Assembly (NCBI GenBank): GCA_964558395.1
Contig: CAZLDS010000008.1
Location: 16,634 to 80,633, forward strand
From: CSP1-5 sp964558395
GTDB lineage: Bacteria > Methylomirabilota > Methylomirabilia > Methylomirabilales > CSP1-5
Length of the DNA: 64,000 nt
Reading direction: 5' to 3'
Positions within the stretch are counted from its first letter, which is position 1, and each line of letters opens with the position of its first letter. The translations under genes and the position numbers were made by a program. A model generated the notes under the pieces. It was not told the origin of the DNA, did not search any database, and saw only the letters and a program-made list of their open reading frames with translations. Shown here piece by piece: positions 60,494 to 64,000 of the stretch.

Positions 60494-61231
60494 CTAGTGT
60501 CTCCCCACAAGCAGATACAATGGCATGGACCCCTGGCGACTCTGTTTGGGGTTGCCCCACGCAGTGCAAATGGAATCCTCAATAAGATCGGTCGCCGGAA
60601 AGCCTTTCTCTTTCAAAAACACTTGAGCAGCCGATAACGAACCAAGATACGCAAGGAGCTGGGAGACTGACCAGTTCAGAGCTATCGAAAACGTCGGGGC
60701 ATCGAGAATCTCGAACGGAAACGGAATAGTTTTGTATTTCGCATCGACAAACTTCATCTTCGAAAGAGAGCCAATAAGATCTGCATCGTATGCTCGAACA
60801 ATAGAATCGATCTCCGCAGAAAACTTCGGGATCTTGTAACACCATGCCGCAATAACCCCTCCGGGTTTCAAAACTCTACCGACCTCCATGTAAAAAGCGT
60901 CCAAAGGAAACCAGTGTAGCGCATTCCCAACGGTAATGAGGTCCACCGATTTGGTATGAAGTGAGGTCCTTTCCGACGGTTCGATTCGGTAGGTTATCTT
61001 TGGGTGTCGGACTGCATGCTCAATTTGAGAAGGGCTCTCGTCGGTTGCTACGATTTCGCGAAAGAACTCCACCAATCCAATGGCGGCTTGACCACTCCCG
61101 GCACCTGCGTCCCAGACAAGCTCCGCTCCAGGCACCAGCCTACGCAAAAACTTGAAAAGAGCACGGGGATAGGTGGGACGAATCGCGCGATACGTCGCTG
61201 CCTGTTGCTCATAATAATTGGACGGGCACAT
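60494..61231 (-). CDS. class I SAM-dependent methyltransferase
   Basis: 245 residues. Methyltransferase_11-type: ELVWDAGAGSGQAAIGLVEF is motif I, IVATDESPSQIEHA binds the ribose, SVDLITVGNALHWFPLDAFY motif IV, GRVLKPGGVIAAWC motif VI. The N-terminus MCPSNYYEQQAATYRAIRPTYP resembles animal/plant 'methyltransferase-like' (METTL27/trans-aconitate type) enzymes. Substrate unknown. The ATG at 61231 has no strong ribosome site. Codon use is less GC-rich than the left part of the window. It may be expressed from the copy B promoter 270 bases upstream. Confidence 0.85.
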   Translation of the reverse strand: MCPSNYYEQQAATYRAIRPTYPRALFKFLRRLVPGAELVWDAGAGSGQAAIGLVEFFREIVATDESPSQIEHAVRHPKITYRIEPSERTSLHTKSVDLITVGNALHWFPLDAFYMEVGRVLKPGGVIAAWCYKIPKFSAEIDSIVRAYDADLIGSLSKMKFVDAKYKTIPFPFEILDAPTFSIALNWSVSQLLAYLGSLSAAQVFLKEKGFPATDLIEDSICTAWGNPKQSRQGSMPLYLLVGRH

Positions 61232-61261
61232 ACTAAAGTATTACCGGTACGACAAGCCACA

Positions 61262-61296
61262 TAACGGATCAGGCGCTCAGCAGCGCCTTGTTCAGG
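61262..61296. other. short hairpin with AAC/GTT ends, attC-like
   Basis: AGGCGCT and AGCGCCT pair perfectly across 4 bases (61271-61288); read on the minus strand it is bounded by GAACAAGG and CCGTTATG. It resembles the inner half of an integron attC site but is shorter than the usual minimum. Confidence 0.25.
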
Positions 61297-61459
61297 CGGC
61301 ACCACTATTATCTGGCGGCCTTTACTCGACGATAAACGAGATTCCAAAGCACCATTGTTTGCCGTCTAATTTCTCCAGACGAGCCATGCTCCGCCCGAGA
61401 AGGCGTCTGAATGTTCTGGTGTGCCAAGGATTGTGCCGAAGGTCGGCTAGGAGTTATGC

Positions 61460-61527
61460 CTACCCCGGTTTCATGCGTATCTCCTGCAGGGGAAGATACT
61501 ATCACCCAAGCCGCCCGCCGGTGTCAA
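61460..61527 (-). promoter_or_regulatory. promoter and MKPG mini-ORF (copy B)
   Basis: On the minus strand: TTGACA (61527-61522), GATAGT (61503-61498, spacer 18), CAGGAGATACGC, then ATGAAACCGGGGTAG (61474-61460), again MKPG and stop. It parallels copy A at 60102-60168. Confidence 0.55.
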
Positions 61528-61575
61528 GGGCCTGGTGCGTCCTCTGGTTGTCACGGGCAGCCCCTCAAGCGCCTG

Positions 61576-61620
61576 GAAGGATTACAACTACAAATCTTCA
61601 CCCAGTGTTACGGGTTGTAG
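61576..61620. repeat. palindromic upstream element (copy B, degenerate)
   Basis: GAAGGATTACAACTACA followed by AATCTTC, then TTACGGGTTGTAG: the same two-part layout as copy A with several changes. It lies 49 bases upstream of the copy B -35 box. Confidence 0.55.
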
Positions 61621-61706
61621 GCCGGATGAACCTGCTAATTGGTAATCGGAAGCTTACAATTAGGGGATGTAAGACTCTCTGAAAGGACTTAACCGCGGAA
61701 AACGCT

Positions 61707-61750
61707 TGGAGCCGGCGCGGGGGTTGAACCCCGGGCCTGCTGATTACGAA
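61707..61750 (-). tRNA. 3' fragment of tRNA-Thr(CGT), probable old att site
   Basis: On the minus strand: TTCGTAATCAGC (3' part of the anticodon arm, anticodon CGT), AGGCC, CGGGGTTCAACCCCC (T arm, one base short) and GCGCCGGCTCCA (acceptor 3' strand, discriminator and CCA). The 5' half of the tRNA is absent, so it is not functional. A 3' tRNA fragment is the usual scar of an integrated island. Confidence 0.7.
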
Positions 61751-61905
61751 TTATGCGCGAGACTCGGCAGAATCAATAACTTCCAACACTTGGGTGTGCA
61801 GGACGCGGCAAAACGGGACATTTCGTGCCCGAAAAACGTACCCAATCCGCAACTGAACCCCGGGAAGGTGCCCTTTCCTTTTCTTCTTCGCAGCCACATA
61901 CGCGA

Positions 61906-62688
61906 TTACTGGGTCTTGCCGGCCAGGCGGCTTTCCCACTCGCTGGTCGCGTTTAGCAGCATGGTCTGTACGCTGCCGTCGTTGACCATGGCTGCCACCT
62001 TCGCGCCGAACGCCTTGAGATGGCGGCGGCACGGCGACTTCTTGGAAACGGCAATGAACATGTCCGCAGAGAGCAGGAACGGCGACAGCGCCTCCACACG
62101 GTCCTTGATGCCTAGACGCGCCGCCTCGGCCAGACCGGGATAGAGGCCGACGATCATGTAGTCAGCCTTGCCGTCGATCACCTCACGGAAGGTCGCCTCA
62201 GTTCCCTTGGCGCGGGCAACGGTGAGCCGCTCGCCTATGAATTTGTCAAATTCGGGGCCGTAGCTCTCGCCCTCGTTGGTGACACCCTTCTTGCCTACAA
62301 GATCGTCCCACTTGCTGACGGGAAACGCTTGGCCTCTTCGCACCATCACGACGACCGGGTCGATCATGAACGCGGGACGCACGTAGTCGAGGTAGGTAGC
62401 GCGCTCTTCATTGAAATAAATGCCGAAAATGACGTCCACAGTACCGTTCCGCGCGGCGGCCTGGGCATCCACCCAGGAGCCGGTATATTTCAACTCCACC
62501 GCCAGGCCGAGATCGCTGGCGATCTTACTCACCACCGCGGCACCGGCGCCTATTATGCGGCCACCGTCCCGCCAACCGATGGGAGGGTATTCCGGATGCC
62601 CGGTCATCGTAAGCTTAGTGCAATCAGCGGCGGCGGGCCCTGGCACGAAAACGAGGACGAATAACACAATCTGCAACACTCTCTTCAT
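61906..62688 (-). CDS. amino-acid-type ABC transporter substrate-binding protein (SBP_bac_3)
   Basis: 260 residues. Signal peptide (MKRVLQIVLFVLVFVPGPAA) then the SBP_bac_3 fold: HPEYPPIGWRDGGRIIGAGA, GTVDVIFGIYFNEERATYLDY, and KADYMIVGLYPGLAEA. No permease or ATPase is beside it, so it may be an orphan sensor-like binding protein. A palindromic element nearly identical to copy A lies 62 bases upstream. The C-terminal part has SKKSPCRRHLKAFGAKVAAM. Confidence 0.85.
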   Translation of the reverse strand: MKRVLQIVLFVLVFVPGPAAADCTKLTMTGHPEYPPIGWRDGGRIIGAGAAVVSKIASDLGLAVELKYTGSWVDAQAAARNGTVDVIFGIYFNEERATYLDYVRPAFMIDPVVVMVRRGQAFPVSKWDDLVGKKGVTNEGESYGPEFDKFIGERLTVARAKGTEATFREVIDGKADYMIVGLYPGLAEAARLGIKDRVEALSPFLLSADMFIAVSKKSPCRRHLKAFGAKVAAMVNDGSVQTMLLNATSEWESRLAGKTQ

Positions 62689-62749
62689 GTCTTAGCTCCT
62701 TTTTTCCAGAAAACCGGGACGTCGTAATCGATCACTACGCATAAGACGT

Positions 62750-62786
62750 GAAGATTACTGGTTGTAATCCACACCGGGGATGGTCG
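62750..62786. repeat. palindromic upstream element (copy C)
   Basis: GAAGATTACTGGTTGTAATC with GATTAC/GTAATC arms, followed by CACACCGGGGATGGTCG. 30 of 32 bases agree with copy A. Confidence 0.6.
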
Positions 62787-62836
62787 TTTACACCCCCACG
62801 CTTCCTCGGGATAGATTCAGCGGTGGTATAACGTCT

Positions 62837-62906
62837 GCCGTAACCGGGCGGCGACGAAAGATTGTCCGTTGCCAATCTGCCTAATTTCGCCGCTCCGGTT
62901 CACGGC
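62837..62906. other. 70-base imperfect hairpin, attC-like layout
   Basis: GCCGTAACCGGGCGGCG pairs with CGCCGCTCCGGTTCACGGC, with two one-base bulges; inside, GATTG pairs with CAATC. The outer arms contain AAC and GTT as in attC R boxes, but the flanking bases do not fit RYYYAAC/GTTRRRY well. It follows the stop codon of the 62927 gene on the minus strand, where an attC would sit. Confidence 0.35.
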
Positions 62907-62926
62907 TTTGTTCTGCGAAACCGTCG

Positions 62927-63382
62927 CTAACGTTGGCGAGTAATTCTCATTGCAACATCTTCCTGTCTGCTCTCTCCGACTCTCATATTCGTCACTTTGA
63001 CCGTGTAGGAATCCTTGGACTCGATATAGAAATCGAGTCGGGAAGACGTCTTTTCACCGGATGGGAGAACCCCTTCGTGTTTGTCAGACCAACGATCGCC
63101 AGCCTTGGGTGTTTCGTGTTTCGGGACCTCCGTCATCACTTGCGAATACCGCTCGCCGTTCTGGGCAAACCCGATAGCCGTCCAGTTTTTACTGGTCGGA
63201 TCGTAGCCCCACAGCTCGGTCTTTCTTTCATCGCCAAGTCGGTACTCCAATACGTGACTAGTACCGCCTTCGCCGCGCTTAATCGTCATAGAGCCTTTCC
63301 CGTCTCCGTTGAGGTCAGTGACCTGCCACGTTCCTTCGAAGTAACTAAAGTATTCCATCAGCCTCGTGGCTTCATCCGACAT
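62927..63382 (-). CDS. small lipocalin-like hypothetical protein (DUF1579-like)
   Basis: 151 residues, beta-rich: FSYFEGTWQVTDLNGDGKGS, then KTELWGYDPTSKNWTAIGFA and LDFYIESKDSYTVKVTNMRV. The early FEGTW block and alternating strands suggest a DUF1579/THAP4-like lipocalin barrel that binds a small ligand. No signal peptide, so cytoplasmic. The start ATG has AGGAGGAAATACCCTC upstream. Such proteins are common in mobile cassettes. Confidence 0.65.
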   Translation of the reverse strand: MSDEATRLMEYFSYFEGTWQVTDLNGDGKGSMTIKRGEGGTSHVLEYRLGDERKTELWGYDPTSKNWTAIGFAQNGERYSQVMTEVPKHETPKAGDRWSDKHEGVLPSGEKTSSRLDFYIESKDSYTVKVTNMRVGESRQEDVAMRITRQR

Positions 63383-63688
63383 GAGGGTATTTCCTCCTAG
63401 TTTCTGATTAAAAGATAGAGATTTTCCCCCTATTTCCCCAGCTGAAGCATTAACCGAGCCGTTACCAACTACTGAGATTCTACAACTTGTTGGATAAATG
63501 TGTCAATCTAATTAACTGAGAATTAAAATTCGATAAGTTAAAGAAAAGAATCGAGATTTATATAAGGCTGGAGAATTTCGAAGAAGCACACGGTACCTCG
63601 CACCCTCTGACAGGTGAAATCGTGAGTGAGAGAGTTCTTCTCGAACGCAGAAAATCAATCATCAGCGCAATAAAATAAGGGAAAACTA
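63383..63688. other. AT-rich intergenic stretch
   Basis: Clearly more AT-rich than the rest of the window. No gene; no strong terminator. A weakly similar form of the GATTACAAC element near 63460-63490 is too diverged to count. Confidence 0.5.
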
Positions 63689-64000
63689 TTAGTTTTGGGT
63701 TTCTCTAACACTGTTCAAGAGTGCCGCTTCAGAAGTCTCATCAGTAGCATTTAATTTCTTGACTTCATCTTGAGATAGTGACTTTTTTCTTACATCATCG
63801 TGGTCGACCGCAGGAAGTTTGATGACTTTATTATAGTGTTCAATTGCCTTTTCTTTTTCCCCTAATTCTTCATAAGTCCTTGCAAGGTCATAGTGAACAT
63901 AAGGACTCTCTGGGCTTAACTCTAAAGCCTTCGCGAGTGCTCTTATAGAATCCTCGAGTGTTCGGCCAGGTAATCCCCCAAGGAAGGTCTCAGCATATAC
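63689..64000 (-). CDS. TPR-containing protein, C-terminal part (runs off the window)
   Basis: 103 residues visible in an open minus frame that continues past 64000. TPR helices are seen: EDSIRALAKALELSPESPYV, HYDLARTYEELGEKEKAIEH and YNKVIKLPAVDHDDV, then a polar tail ending LLNSVRETQN and TAA at 63691. Codons are AT-rich, unlike the housekeeping part of the window. TPR proteins are scaffolds; the function is unknown. Confidence 0.75.
   Translation of the reverse strand, partial: VYAETFLGGLPGRTLEDSIRALAKALELSPESPYVHYDLARTYEELGEKEKAIEHYNKVIKLPAVDHDDVRKKSLSQDEVKKLNATDETSEAALLNSVRETQN

Larger units (their letters stand above)
61232..61905. other. 674-base stretch without an intact gene
   Basis: Holds the copy B promoter/leader (61460-61527), the copy B palindrome (61576-61620) and the tRNA-Thr 3' fragment (61707-61750). 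The minus frame at 61308-61505 (HETGVGITPSRPS...) is a decayed paralogue of the start of the tandem-repeat gene (YETGVTTAPQPTTG). Confidence 0.6.

Noticed and set aside
63455..63495. Possible fourth copy of the GATTACAAC element
   Set aside because: Only scattered matches (accaactactgagattc, caacttgttgg); arms no longer pair, so it cannot be told from chance in AT-rich DNA.

Overview
The window is a GC-rich, gene-dense chromosomal stretch from an uncultured bacterium. It contains one run of 100 Ns (59778-59877), so it is a draft or metagenomic scaffold. The gene content includes HlyD/ABC-2 export, Tat export, lipoprotein and lytic transglycosylase genes, hemA/hemC/fused cobA-hemD beside a CcsA-type gene, nadA/nadC, an orphan sigma-54 regulator and many secreted proteins. 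This suggests a deep-branching diderm; NC10/Methylomirabilota or a Nitrospirota-like lineage are reasonable guesses, but no rRNA or marker gene here proves it.

Layout. 1-13.6 kb: the 3' end of a large FtsX-type permease gene; a NYN (LabA-like) protein; a cyclase-family hydrolase with a ferredoxin-NADP-reductase-like flavoprotein; a DUF4139 secreted protein; an ECF sigma factor translationally coupled to a zinc-finger anti-sigma/DUF4349 protein; an AttH/CrtC-like lipocalin protein, a hotdog thioesterase and an RNase-Z-like hydrolase in one operon; DUF169; a small RcnB-like lipoprotein; and cobalamin adenosyltransferase overlapping queC. 13.6-22.2 kb: an M28 peptidase with PDZ domain, endonuclease III, and a TetR-HlyD-ABC-ABC-permease-permease export operon. 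22.3-29.5 kb: amidohydrolase, NtrC-type regulator with its own sigma-54 promoter, MscS channel, Yip1-like membrane protein, divergent nadC/nadA. 29.5-39.6 kb: two frameshifted genes, tatAC, trkAH, PiT with its DUF47 partner, ddl, ubiX. 39.6-48 kb: haem/sirohaem genes (ccsA-hemA-hemC-cobA/hemD), nrdR-glyA, a spermidine synthase and a lytic transglycosylase. 48-55.7 kb: a Fur/Zur-family regulator with a ZIP transporter, and, divergently, mazG with a phosphoglycerate-mutase-like gene, nfeD-slipin, thiO-endonuclease V.

From about 55.7 kb the character changes. A decayed 5' part of tRNA-Ala, a membrane glycosyltransferase gene running into an integrase remnant, an intact tRNA-Ala(CGC), an N-terminally truncated tyrosine recombinase and an IS110 transposase fragment mark an integration hotspot. 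To its right lies an accessory region: a tandem-repeat membrane protein broken by the assembly gap, a methyltransferase, a solute-binding protein, a small lipocalin-like protein and the edge of an AT-rich TPR gene. It also holds a 3' tRNA-Thr(CGT)-like fragment (a probable old attachment site) and repeated upstream elements: two related promoter-leader copies, about 1.35 kb apart, and a third copy of their palindromic element.

The strongest candidates for something new are that repeated promoter/operator/leader cassette, with its conserved four-codon ORF out of frame with the repeat gene, and the 44-aa/22-aa tandem-repeat protein behind it.
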